Assembly: GCF_000711695.1 (NCBI RefSeq)
Contig: NW_013546948.1
Location: 1-64,000, forward strand
Source of the DNA: Tilletiaria anomala UBC 951
Taxonomy: Eukaryota > Basidiomycota > Exobasidiomycetes > Georgefischeriales > Tilletiariaceae
Length of the DNA stretch: 64,000 nucleotides
Direction: 5' to 3'
The notes beneath the pieces were generated by a model. It did not search any database. It was not told the origin of the DNA and worked only from the letters and a program-made list of their open reading frames with translations. Position numbers and translations under genes: made by a program. Below are positions 35,305 through 46,326 of this stretch, piece after piece; positions within the stretch are counted from its first letter, which is position 1; every line of letters begins with the position of its first letter.

Positions 35305-36907
35305 TTCACGCTGGAATGGAATCATTCAGATGTAAAGTTTGTGATTGCGGAAAGTCAACCGGAGCCTACTTCCGTGGCGTAAGGGGGACAAGGCATATGA
35401 GCTGGTCACTTCGTCCGCTTCTCGTATCTCTCGTCCATGCTGCACATCCCCGGGCCATCGCGTAAAGGCGATCGATCACATTCCATCTGTGCATGGGGCG
35501 ACGAAAATCACTCGTTGGCACAGAGGGATGGTTGCAGGTTAGTCCGTCGCCAGATCGTCGTTTTAGAGAAAGTGGATGCGCAGCTCCCCCGGGTCGGGCA
35601 ACAGACTACTAGTCGCGTGTCGAGGAAGAGAGTTGCAAGATCACTGCGCTACTGATTTTGTATCTCGCATCTCGCCGTTCCATATTCCAATGAAAGTCCC
35701 AACAGGCAAAACAAGCAAAAAGGAAACTTTGCGGCCGCGCCTGCTCTGCCGCAGTGTGCTCACAACTCAGATCCGCATGGAGGCTATACCTGGCTAATCA
35801 ATGACATTAAAGTATTCTGCAACGGTTCGTGCAAAAGACTGCCACTGAGTGCAGAGTGTGCAGTTGGCCTGGACAACCGGCAAATACCGGGTCCCGAAAG
35901 AAGATATCCCGGAACCCCCGTAAGGTCTTCCCGGAAGTGACTGCTCGAAACGGAGCTGGGTTAACCCAAGCCTGTAATATGACCCAACCCACCCATGTTT
36001 CGCTAGCAAAGATGGAGAATCTGTTGGAGCCGCGCATGGACCGGGGGTTTCCCTTGCGGCCTAGATCCTGTGACTTTCTAGGCCGTCTGGCGTCTCGGCA
36101 GGATTCCAGGGAATGGGGCTCGAATGTTATATGGATTCCGGGGATCCTGACAGTGCCCCAAACACCTTTCGGGTCAACTCTAGCAGAGTACAGGAGGGCG
36201 CAGGGGGCAGGGTATCGCACGCCGTTGGACGAAGATGCATATGTGAACCACTTCCCGCCTGTTCACGGCCCTACAGGGAGACTGCAAAGTGGCAAGTGAA
36301 GGCGGCTTGGCTTGCCAGATCATATAATGGGTTGCTTGACAGCGATCTGGGGCCTGCAAGCGCCACCTGGTCGACTGCACGCAACTAGACGTTGGAAATG
36401 ACACTTGGAGCCGTTGCGGGGTATAGCCTTACACAGATGCAGTGGCTCTCAGTAGGACCGCTGGCAGACCAGGCTGCATGTGACATCAGCAGCACAGCAG
36501 CACAGGGAGATGAGGCAGCAGAAACAGCCGAGCGCAGGAAGCGGGGCGGCAGCGTTGGTGCGGGTATAGTGTCAATCACTTGGGTTCTTTTTGTCCACAC
36601 ACCCTGCGGAAGTGATTATGCAAGCCAACGACAACGTTGAGCACTGCGACGTGCAGACCGGACGAAGTCAAGTCTCCGCTGTTGCCCCTTTCCATCCTCT
36701 GCCGCCACTGCGCCACCACCCACGCACTGCTGACTGTGCAACCCCCCACATATATAAATACCTCTCTCACAGGCGAAGGCCGCGAGGTGATTAAAGGTTT
36801 CTGTCTCGTTGCAAACCCCAGTCTTCACCTATAGTGATCCCAACGCCTTGCGCCATCCGTCGAATCACATCATCTTGTCACGCCCTCCCCTCCAGCAAAA
36901 GAACAAC
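35305..36907. other. Intergenic region upstream of the GPI-protein gene
   Basis: This 1.6-kb region has no supported gene; open frames such as 35829-36299 lack domain features. It ends in a clear TATA box before the next gene. I see no repeat borders or transposon remnants. Confidence 0.55.
36751..36760 (+). promoter_or_regulatory. TATA box of the GPI-protein gene
   Basis: TATATAAATA matches the TATA consensus and lies about 150 nt upstream of the ATG at 36908. C/T-rich sequence follows it. Confidence 0.65.
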
Positions 36908-37893
36908 ATGCTCAGCAGCAAGTTCACCCTCCTCGTTCCCCTTGCCTTGGCTTCCGTGGCTGGCGCTGTCCCGCAGACTAACCCGTTCGGCAGCCTTGGC
37001 CAAATCATTAATGGTCTCAGGTGAGTCTTCTTCCTCACTTTCCACTTTTCTGGCGTTCAAACACTGTCTGAGCAAACGCCTACTCTCCTCACAACAGCCC
37101 CGGATGCGTCGGCGCGATCGGCGGCTTCGTTCTGAACCCGACGGACCCGCTCGCGTTGTGCCTCTCCTTGTCGAATGCGCTGCAGACTTTCACCGCCGCG
37201 GGGCAGAACTCGTCGCTGGTGCCGGCATTCAACTCGTACCTCACCCAGGACATTTGCGGCAAGCCCGCTTGCAGCGCCGACGCGCTAGCCAAGGGCAACG
37301 CCACTCTTAACACTGCGTGCAGCGACTCGGACCGCGCGGCAAACAACGGCACCAATGCCGCCGTCCTGTTCCAAGAGCTGCTCACCTCCTACTACCCGAT
37401 TCGCAACGCGGTGTGCAACGAGAACACTAAATCCGGCACTAACTGCGTCGTTGAGACTATGTACGGCATCCAGAACGCCACCGGCCAGACGCTATCGCTC
37501 AGCACACTGGTCGGCCTGCTGTCCGAGCCCGAGAAGGCGTTACAGCTCGAGCGGGTCCTCCTCTCCAACAACACGGTCCTGTGTACTGACTGCAACAAGG
37601 CGCTCATCTCGTCTATCCTTAAGACCGAGGACACTTCCTCTTCGCAAGCCATCTCGGCCGCCTCATCCAACTCGCCGAGCCAACTCATCGGTGGCGTCGA
37701 GAAACAATGTGGTGCGTCCTTCCTCAATGGTCAGTTCCCCAACGATACCAAGAACAGCTCCATCACCGCATCAAGCAGCAGCGGCAGCAACAGCAGCCAA
37801 GGTGGCTCTAATGGCGCAAGCGTTGCAGTCAGCGGCAGCGGTGCAGCCGCCCTTTTCGGCTTCGTCGCCGCCGGTGCTGCTCTTCTGGCCTGA
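36908..37893 (+). CDS. Secreted, probably GPI-anchored Cys-rich protein
   Basis: Exons 36908-37020 and 37098-37893 give 302 residues. The N-terminus (MLSSKFTLLVPLALASVAGA) is a clear signal peptide. The mature part has about a dozen cysteines in a regular pattern (PGCVGAIGG, LCLSLSN, DICGKPACS, TACSDSD, AVCNENT, LCTDCNK, KQCG) and several N-glycosylation sequons. A Ser/Asn-rich stalk (SSSSGSNSSQGG) leads to a hydrophobic tail ending AAGAALLA, typical of a GPI-attachment signal. The domain resembles uncharacterised basidiomycete cell-surface proteins, and I cannot name a function. A strong TATA box upstream suggests regulated or high expression. Confidence 0.85.
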
Positions 37894-38357
37894 GCAGCCA
37901 AGTGCAAAGCGAGTAAAAGGCCTGTTCTTTCCTACGCGGAGGTCTCCTATACCCATCTACGTTACCGTTTGATGGGAAAGCCGAAGCGTCCCTCGCTTTC
38001 GCTTCCTCTCGACTTAATTGAAACGCCACAAATGACGTTTGTACACGTGTTTATAAGTACAGTAATAGCGACCATCGCAACTTTTTCTGCCAAATTTATA
38101 TGCATTCATGAGCATCCGCTCTGGAGCCGAGCTAGACAAGGACAATGAGCTGCTTGCGAAATGCGGCCCCTCGATGCTTTGTGGCGCCGACCCGCGCACG
38201 CCATGTTGAGAATAAATTGCGACATGAGGCATAAAAGGCACGCGTGGAATGCGGCTTTCTGCGCTGATTGCTAGGAAAAAGCGTGCTGCCCCCTTCCTCT
38301 GCCCTTCCCCACGCCTCCCCCCAGGCTTAAACAAGCGTCACTCACCCTGACGCGTAT
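37894..38357. other. 3' spacer between convergent genes
   Basis: Only short frames without features are present between the GPI-protein gene and the NADH dehydrogenase gene. Confidence 0.6.
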
Positions 38358-40604
38358 TCAGAAGCGACTGACGTCCCTGCCAAAGGTGGCCGTGACGAGC
38401 CATCCCCAGGGCACGAGCAGGCGGTTGCGCCAGCTCATGCTCATCCACGAGTAGGCCCCGCGCCACAGCAGCCAGGCGGTGCGACCTGTCATATTCGCCA
38501 CGGGCGACTCGAAGATTGCCTGCGACGAGCCGAGATTAGTCATCGCGCCGCGCGAGGAATACTTAAAGTACCGTTGGTCTTGATACGCGGCTGCCGCCGT
38601 TGAGTTGCTCCCCAGCTCTCCCATCTCCCCATTCAAGATGGAAGCGAGGTGTTTGGCTTTCGCCGAAGCTACTTGGGCGGTTGCTGGCATCATTCGCCCT
38701 GCAGCAGCAACAAGAGAGGGTGCCATATCATCAATGGCCGTCCAGTCACTAAGCGGAGGGTGCGCGGCTACTCGCCTTGAATGATCGCACAGTCTCCAAG
38801 AGCCCAAATGTTCTCGTATGCCTCTTCCGTGCACCTGCTCTCGTTCGGCGGTACGCCTGGCTTGGGTGGCGGTGCGAGCTCGACGAGCTCCTGCCCTTCC
38901 TCGGCCTTGAGCGCGCGCAACTGGTCGTCAGTAAGCAAGTTTAACGACCTCTTCTCCTTTTTGATGCCCTTGATGCTGCGAATCAATGGGCTGCTTGTGA
39001 TACCCGTGCTCCACACCAGCAACCCAAACGGCAGCGCGCCGTCCTCTTTGATATGAAGCACGCCCGGCTCCACGCCTGTGATCGTCCGCTTCAGTCGGAC
39101 GTCGATGCGGTTGTTCAGGAATTTCGCGCGCGCGTACTGCGAGAGTCGCTCGTCGAATGTATGCAGGATTGCGCCGGCAGAGTCTACGATCGTTAGCTTG
39201 ATGAGCGGCGCGAGCGTAGGGAAGATTCGTTTGATCTCATTTGACGCCTACGCGATGTAACGCAATGTACAGCTCATGTGAGTGCTGTGGGATCGCGAAT
39301 GCTTACACAAGCGCGCAAAAGACGCTCACGAAATCATGAATCTCGCCGATCAGCTCGGCTCCGGTCGGGCCACCACCGACCACTACCCAAGAGAGCAACT
39401 TGCGCTTGTCTTCTTCTGGCAGTCTGAACGCGCCAAAACGATCTGATTTCAGCATGGACTTGTATGTATAGCCCATTGTAGGAAAAAACGAGGTCTGTCC
39501 GTACTCACTCGGGATGCGAAGCCTGCTCGAGCGTCTCCAAGATCCTCCATCGAATGCTGCGAGCGTTCTGAGCATCTTTGAGGAACCATGCGTTCTCCTT
39601 GACACCTTTAATGCTGAAAGTCCGGTTGTATGCACCTACGGCGATGACGAGCTTGTCAAACTTGAGCTCGTAGTACCTCCCTTGCTCCTGTGCCATGGCT
39701 GCTTCCGCGATGCGCGGCAAGTCATCCGGATGCACCATGCCGTGCTGTTGCGTCAGCTTGTCGTCAGCTCCTCTAGTGGTTGCCGGAGACACAGACGCGG
39801 ACGGTACTTCACTCGCAGTGCTCATGCCTTCTACGTCTCTGCGATGCACAGGCTTCTTAAAACTGGTGGCATAGCCTCCTTTGGCCTCGGGAATACGTGC
39901 TGGCGCACGCGACTGCTCCTCAAGCGCCACGCGTGCCTGTCGCTTTCCATCCGAATGCGGAGGAACAGCGTGCGGCAACCTTTCTCCATTGTCGGTGTTG
40001 CGCCCCAGCTGTGACTGCAGCTGGGCATGAACCTCGTGCTGTTGCTCCTGCAGGGACACCGTCGGATCAACTTCACGGAATGACGGTGGATATGCGGGCA
40101 TGAGCTTGAGCGTGCGTGTTTGAATGTCGAGTGCATCGACCCAAGCATGGTGAAAGGTCACATCGCCGTTTGACCGCACGGGCTCCATGACGGCTCGGAA
40201 CTGGTGGAAGTATTGAAGGAAGTATGCATGTCTCAGCGCTTAACCCTTGGATGCTTTGAAAAAGAAATGAATGACAGTCGTTCACGCACATCCAGTGTGC
40301 CAACAGCAGCCTGTGCCAGCAACGGTGTCATAGCAAAGTAAGTATTCGGGCTGACAATGACGGTCTCATACTTGCTCTTGTCTAGGTGCTTGAGCAGCGT
40401 GTAGCCGCCCCAGCCGCTCCCTAGCACCACCAGTCGTTCCTTTCTCGTTGGCGCTTTGGAGGTAGCAGTGGAGATCGTTGATGCTGGCGCCTTTTGCCAA
40501 TACAGCGGAGTAGACGAAAAGAGCCTGTATTGGGCATGAAGCTTGTTTTGGTGATGCTGCTTGAGCTGCCGCAATATGCTTCCGTAGGAGATCGGGACCG
40601 ACAT
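38358..40604 (-). CDS. Type II (alternative) NADH:ubiquinone oxidoreductase
   Basis: This is a rotenone-insensitive flavoprotein of the mitochondrial inner membrane passing electrons from NADH to ubiquinone without proton pumping. Five exons, 40604-40290, 40200-39509, 39423-39330, 39247-38776 and 38698-38358, give 637 residues. An Arg/Ser-rich presequence precedes the FAD Rossmann motif GSGWGGYTLL. Then come TLDFRAVMEPVR, the NADH motif VVVGGGPTGAEL, WSTGI, ALGDCA and PATAQVA. The C-terminus (WRNRLLVPWGW) is the membrane-binding helix. Whether it faces matrix or intermembrane space cannot be told. An extra segment of about 125 residues (about 155-280), rich in Gln, His, Arg and Ser, interrupts the family core. 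The fourth intron has a GC donor. Confidence 0.94.
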
Positions 40605-41896
40605 ACCGAAGGTCGACCTTGAAGCACCAAGGCCTTGAACGTCGAAGTGAACGGCTGGACGAGTTACGTCACATTTGACGTTTGGGCAAGCTCTTTATTA
40701 AGCCTGGGGTATTGGCTGGCCTCTGTGATGGTGATGGGATATCGGCGGTCGAAACTAGAGGAAGTTCGGTTGAACTGCTTGCTGTATATGAGATAGGTTT
40801 TATCTGGCGGGTTTCCGTCGCGTTTCTGTTGAATAGATGAGCTTACTGTTTGACACAAAGGATCCTGTTGGGTTTCTCATGGATATCATTCCACCATCAG
40901 GGTCGTTTCCCACGCAGTAAATGTTGAGGCGCTGATGAGAAAGGAGACAAATTGCAAGCAATCAAGCATACACTCGATCAAGGACATGAGCTCTGGCTGG
41001 ACTTAGATCAATTGACGAGGAATCTCTGTTTGATAGGCCCCAATGTTTCCTCGTTGACGGGTGATTCCAAGCAAGAGAAGACTTGGCCCGTAGTACTCCC
41101 GAACTACTTTGGTTGGACAGTGCTCTCTTTGCCTTCTGTCTCCTCCGACTTCCCTCGCTCCCTATGCAACATAGTTATGATGCTCAACCGTCTTTCATAC
41201 CTCTTGACTCTCGGGTTAATGCCAAATGAAAGCCATTTCTTTGAGCGTCCATTGCTGTCGCCCTACCCACCTTTATCCACTAGCCACGCATGCATGATGC
41301 ATGCATATGTATGTACACACCCTCCGTATGATCGAGATTCGATGGGCATTGAGTGCACGACTTAGTGGATGGGGAAGCGTTGCAGGCCTGCAGGTGAGCC
41401 ATGATCGAAGAGAAATTGTGCCGAGACTCAAGGGAGCCCCGCAAATCAAGAGAAACTCACTAGAGAAAGGCTCCTGCGTAATCAAATCATCATATTTCAG
41501 GGCATTCGGCACGTCAGCGCGAACGTCATCATCACCCGATATAGTATCATCTTGTCACAGAGTCGCGAGAGATACAGAACACCCGACTCTGGAAACAAAG
41601 CACATCAGTGATCAAAGCATGAAGCGAAGCGATGGACAGTATTACACAGAATGCAGACAGTAGAGCATCTCTACTGGCGTCAGTCGTGACGCTGAACCGT
41701 ATCACGTACATGGAAGAATCGCATAAAGTACTGGCTGGCTTGGTCTGTCAATTATACCTTGGCTTCCCGATCCTGCTGTTGGCTGTACGCCGTAGGTTCG
41801 AGCAGCGCTTTTGCCGTCTAGATCGAAAGGAAGATCGCCAAGCGGCCTGCGCAGAGGCAGAGCTGTTGCGCTCATCGTCTTTGCGCTTTCTATCTG
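40605..41896. other. Intergenic region between NADH dehydrogenase and RAD52
   Basis: This 1.3-kb gap holds the NADH dehydrogenase promoter and the RAD52 3' flank. The plus-strand frame at 41632-42075 is a shadow of the RAD52 end. No gene is called. Confidence 0.55.
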
Positions 41897-44718
41897 CTAT
41901 CTGGTACCAAGGCTACCGAGGCGTTCGCGCGTGGCGCTACGGGAATCGTTGCTGGCACTACTACTACTTCCATAAGGAGCGAAGCGCAGACCGAAAGCAT
42001 GGGCCTGAGCAGGTGAACGCTTCTGCTGCCGTTGATAGTGCTGCTGATGCTGGGGAAGTGCACTGGTCTGGCTGAACATCTGACTCTGCGCTTGGGCCAA
42101 GCGCGGCGCAACGTGTACTCCTCTTTGCAAGGGGCGTCCCGTGCTGCTGCCCGCGGATGCGCGCTCCTGCGCTCTGACTGCATGAGCAACGCCTTCGACG
42201 CCTTCATCGCTCGCAAAGCCTCTTCCATATTTCATGGGTTTGTCGCCCTGAACGACACCCGATCGAGTGCTTGCAATATCTTTCTCCGCATCCCTCGCAT
42301 CCATCGAAGTCAAATTGCGATCTATCCACTGCTCTTGCAGGTGTTTGCGCTGCGGCGTTAAGGCTGCAACAGCACTCTCAGATTCAGAAGAGCTGAATTG
42401 CAACGAGCGATGAGCATCTTCCGGTCCCGTCTGTGATGATGCCTGGCGAAAAGTGAAGCAACGCTCACGTCTCCTAGTTAGCCAGCTACTTCATCTGCAG
42501 ATACTTCTGATCTGACTCTCGAGCGGAGACGGTACCTACGCCACCACGTGCGAGAGACTTGAAGCGTCCGCTTTCCCTCCTCAGCGCCGGGGCGATTTCA
42601 GCGGGGCTTCTGGGCTCGGCGATTTTGCCATGAGTAGAAGACATTGGCATGCGAGAATCCATGGCATCTGTGGTCACTCGTGCATCATGGGATGGTGACT
42701 GCTTCGGCTGCTGCTCTTGTTGTTGGTGTTGTGGTTGTTGCCGCATATTCGTGCTGTCGGACGATTTGGCACCGGATGAGCTCTGTTTGTGCCCATTAAT
42801 TAGAGGTATCATGGTTGTGCCGGAGGGCGACTTGGCCTGTTGATCTGGGGCTCCTTCGAATGATGCTTCATTCTCGATTGCTGTCAAGGCATCTAGCTCG
42901 TCATCATTGAGCTCGTCAAGGAACTCGCCTCCGCCCATCTGGCTGAATACCATTTCGACGTCGATATGCTCATCCTCAAAGTCGACATCGGAGAATCCGC
43001 TTGGCTGCTGCGTGTGCCATTCTTGAGCGGCATCATTTGATTTGTGCTGAGCTTGTGGCACCTTTTGCTGATGTCGCTGATTCTGGGCAGTCGGTGTGAC
43101 ATCTATACGAGGCTTCTTGGGAGCTTCTGTGAGCGCTCTTTTGACAGGCGGTTGCATTGAATTCAGCGACGTCTCCGCCAGAAGACGCTTTGGGGCTCCG
43201 TGACAATTCTGTGTTCTGGTTTCGGCGCCGTTGCTGACTGCACCATTGCCACCACTGCCTCCGTTCCCGACTTTAGACGGACGCACTTCAAAGCTCTTGT
43301 CAGCCTAAGAAGCAGTAAGGGTCAGTAAACAGTTCAAGAAGTCATCGCTCTCGGAGAGATCGGTGCTCACATTGCTCTTCTCAGCAGGCACTGCTTCATC
43401 TTGAAGATTTTGATGGGACAGCACAGACGTCGTCGCTCGTTGAAGTGGCCGTTTGATAGATTCAAACTTGGTCGCACCGTCGGCGGCCTCAGCTTGCTTG
43501 CGAAGCTCCATCTCCAGCTCCTCTCCGCGGTATAGATCTGCTGGGTCAAAACGCTGGCATCCAAAAGTGTGTTAACATCCAGGCGATCAAATGGAATGTT
43601 GCAACCCCTCACAGGCTTGCACTTTTTGAGTTTCCTGACTTCAGCGAGAAAGCCCTGGTCGTATAGACACAGGCTGGGGAGGAAATTTGTCACCTCAGCG
43701 ACGCTTGAAACCCGCATATAGCCCTCAAAGCTCACCCAAGTCGCTCGCCAAGCTGCCTGAGAGCCCTTTTGAGGCTGTCGGATGCAGCTGTCTTGTCAGC
43801 CTGTCAGGGGGACGGTTAGGGCTGCAGCATATATGCGCGGTAGTAGACTGTGTTGCTCACGATTTCGAGTGCAGTCGCCAGATCGCTTTGATTCTTTGAG
43901 CAGCCGTGGCCGACGTCCTATCCCACATGAATCATCATGCGTCAGACTAGACCATTGGGCATCTGGAATGGAAAAACGAAATAATCACCTCGTGCGAGAC
44001 GCCGCTGCGATGCGTGACCCTGGTGATACAGGTTGTGAGGACAGTGTATCGTGTTCCGTTTCTAGTCTCATCGGGCTTTATGCAAAGGGTATTAGGGTGA
44101 ACAACTGGGCTTCGCAGATAGCCGGCGTCGGCCAGCAACTTACAATGATGCGCGGCACCAAGCTGATGATGAAAGAGCTCCAGTTCTCCCAGCCGAAAGT
44201 TGAGTTGGCAATACTGATAGCAGCATGCGTTGAGAGGTAAGAAAGCGTCATTCCACCTTAATTCGAGATCAGAGAAGAGTGAGATTCAGCGATCGCAGAC
44301 TGTTGCATATTCTTCACCCCTCACCAGGCCCTTTCCTAGTTGCTATGAGCTCAGGCCCGAGACTCTGCTTGAGTTTCTTTCCCTCTTCTTCTCTTTGCTC
44401 TCTTTCCTTTTGGCGGAGAGAATTCAAGTGTGATTGTTGAATCTCGATTATAGCTGCGAGGCTACTTCCTTGATCTAATATAGTGTTCTGACCGCCTGCT
44501 ATACCTGTATTCGCTCCTTGCCATCCCGGATATGCAACGATTGGGCCAGCACCCATGACTTGAGATGCGGGGACGAACGCACTGGAAGCCTGCTTCGAGC
44601 ATCCCGCAGCGGAGAAGCCATGACCGTTGCAAAAGGGACCTCCGCTTGCTGTGCTCATGTAAGGGCCTGTGGCGCCCAGGAAAGAGTGTTCGCTCCCGTC
44701 ACCCACAAAGGTGTCCAT
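41897..44718 (-). CDS. RAD52: DNA repair and recombination protein Rad52
   Basis: This is a recombination mediator that anneals single strands and loads Rad51. Nine exons, 44718-44325, 44256-44144, 44075-43989, 43917-43861, 43800-43736, 43673-43613, 43553-43371, 43304-42540 and 42442-41897, give 756 residues. The annealing core (about 115-255) shows LKQSLGPELIATRKGPGGG, IANSTFGWENWS, TRVTHRSGVSHEDVGHG, DSLKRALRQLGERLG, CLYDQGFLAEV and RFDPADLYRG, all in the family order. The C-terminal 500 residues are disordered and Gln/Ser-rich, with an acidic block (EFLDELNDDELDAL) that may bind RPA or Rad51. The last junction (42540/42442) is supported only by frame. The gene was hard to see because the core is cut into small exons. 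Confidence 0.92.
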
Positions 44719-45216
44719 GAGAGAAGTCTGTATGTGCCCTTTCCTGCGATCGGGTGCGCGCAGCTTTCGCGGGTCAGTTTCTCGCGGTTTCAGCCGAGCT
44801 AGAATGCAGCATCAGGCCATCGGGTGCCGAAAAAAGAACATGTTGTGCTTAATGGAGCAAAGCGCAGGAGAGTGTCTATACGTGTCGAGTGTCCAGGTTG
44901 TACTTCGTGTGACGTGTGTTGCATTAGGATTGTTGCACATACGCATATGGATATCACCACGCGTCGCGACTGGCACTTCGCACGCCCTTTCACTCTCGAG
45001 AAAGAATACAAACACATTAACCACGTGACGATGAGAGAAAGAATCGAACTCAGATTCCTCCAGCGTGATGCATATCAGCATGTCCCTCCTCGCTGACTTG
45101 AAGGTCTTCGCCAAAGATCCTGCACACCGTACATAGCCTTTCTGCAACGTTTGCACACTGTTCCCTTGTTCCGAGGAGGGAAATGCTGAAGAAACTCGTT
45201 CGTTTCGCTCCTGCAG
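44719..45216. promoter_or_regulatory. Divergent promoter, RAD52 / MTQ2
   Basis: This 498-bp spacer lies between the RAD52 and MTQ2 start codons, which face away from each other. Short frames on both strands are not convincing. Confidence 0.5.
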
Positions 45217-46215
45217 ATGATTCCAACGCCAGATCTCGCTCACATTTCACGATCTACCTACGAGCACGTGTATGAACCAGCAGAGGACACGTTCATCCTC
45301 CTCGACGCTCTGGAAGCCGATGCGTCAATCCTGCGTGATGGTGTCGCTGCGGGACGATGCAAGCGGCCTCGCCTTTGCGTCGAGATAGGGTGAGCCTCAG
45401 GCCTGAAGCCTCGAAACTTGATCAGTTCTTGCCATCTGAATCAGTCGTGCTCAGACCAGGCAGCGGTTGTGTTTCTGCTTTCCTTGCGAAGATCGTAGGA
45501 GAGACTGAAGCTGGTGAGATGTTCCGGGATTCAATCTCTGGAGTAGTATCTCATGCCAGAAAGAAATTTTGGGCAGCATACATTTGCTTAGATATCAATG
45601 CGCAGGCGGCCGAAATCACTCGACAGACCGGCTCCGCAAACGGAGTGCCTCTCTCCCCGATCATCTCTAACCTCCTTTCCAACGTAGAAGCAAGGGTACA
45701 CGGCAAGGTGGATGTGCTCGTCTTCAACCCACCATACGTCCCAACGTCTGCAGAAGAAGAAGCGCAAGCACAATGTTCTTACACCGGGGAGAACGGGAGT
45801 GAAAGCAAGATTGAAGCAGCATGGGCTGGGGGAAGCATGGGCACCCGGCTGCTTGAGATGCTCATCGAAGGTTCGGGCTCCGTGCGCTGGCCCCTCGAGG
45901 TGAGTGACTACCTGAAAGAGAGGATGAGGTAGCTCAAGTCCAGCCCAATTGACACCCGACCCACGACAGGAAATGCTGGCGCCGGGCGGCTCATTCTACT
46001 TCGTCGCAATCAAACAAAATGCGCCGGAAAAGCTTGTCGAGCGATTGCGAGCTCGCGGACTGACGTCTGATGTGAGTTGCCAGGACCCATGCAACTTTCC
46101 CACCGTCTTTGCTGAAAGCCAGTCGTTACGTCTGCAGATCGTACTCTCTCGCCGCGCAGGAGGCGAACACCTCTTTATCATCCGAGCAGTCCGACATATC
46201 GATACTGTAGAATAA
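45217..46215 (+). CDS. MTQ2: eRF1 methyltransferase catalytic subunit (HemK2/N6AMT1-like)
   Basis: This is a class I SAM-dependent methyltransferase that, with Trm112, methylates the Gln of the GGQ motif in release factor eRF1. Exons 45217-45389, 45464-45899 and 45970-46215 give 284 residues. The N-terminus (IPTPDLAHISRSTYEHVYEP then AEDTFILLDALE) is highly typical. The SAM motif CVEIGGG is rebuilt by splicing of exons 1 and 2. LDINAQAAE is the acidic motif, and the catalytic tetrapeptide is in FNPPYVPT. The C-terminal MLAPGGSFYFVAI completes the fold. Yeast Mtq2 is 221 residues; the extra length lies in exon 2, around KIVGETEAGE and in the segment after NPPY. It converges with the downstream gene across 111 bp. 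Confidence 0.94.
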
Positions 46216-46326
46216 TATTGCAGCAACAACGAGGAGTACAATTTAGGAACCGTGGGAAAGGTAGCAAATGCACAGAGAATTAGAAGGCTACTTGTACAGA
46301 AATTGAAGAAAGCGATTCGCTATTGC

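Noticed and set aside
35829-36299. A 156-codon plus-strand frame in the gap before the GPI-protein gene
   Set aside because: No domain, signal or splice context is present, and frames of this length occur by chance in this GC range.
45040-45115. A possible tRNA on the minus strand, suggested by a GTTCGATTC-like stretch
   Set aside because: The stretch pairs as a simple GAATC/GATTC hairpin with the wrong loop. No acceptor, D or anticodon stem can be formed around it.
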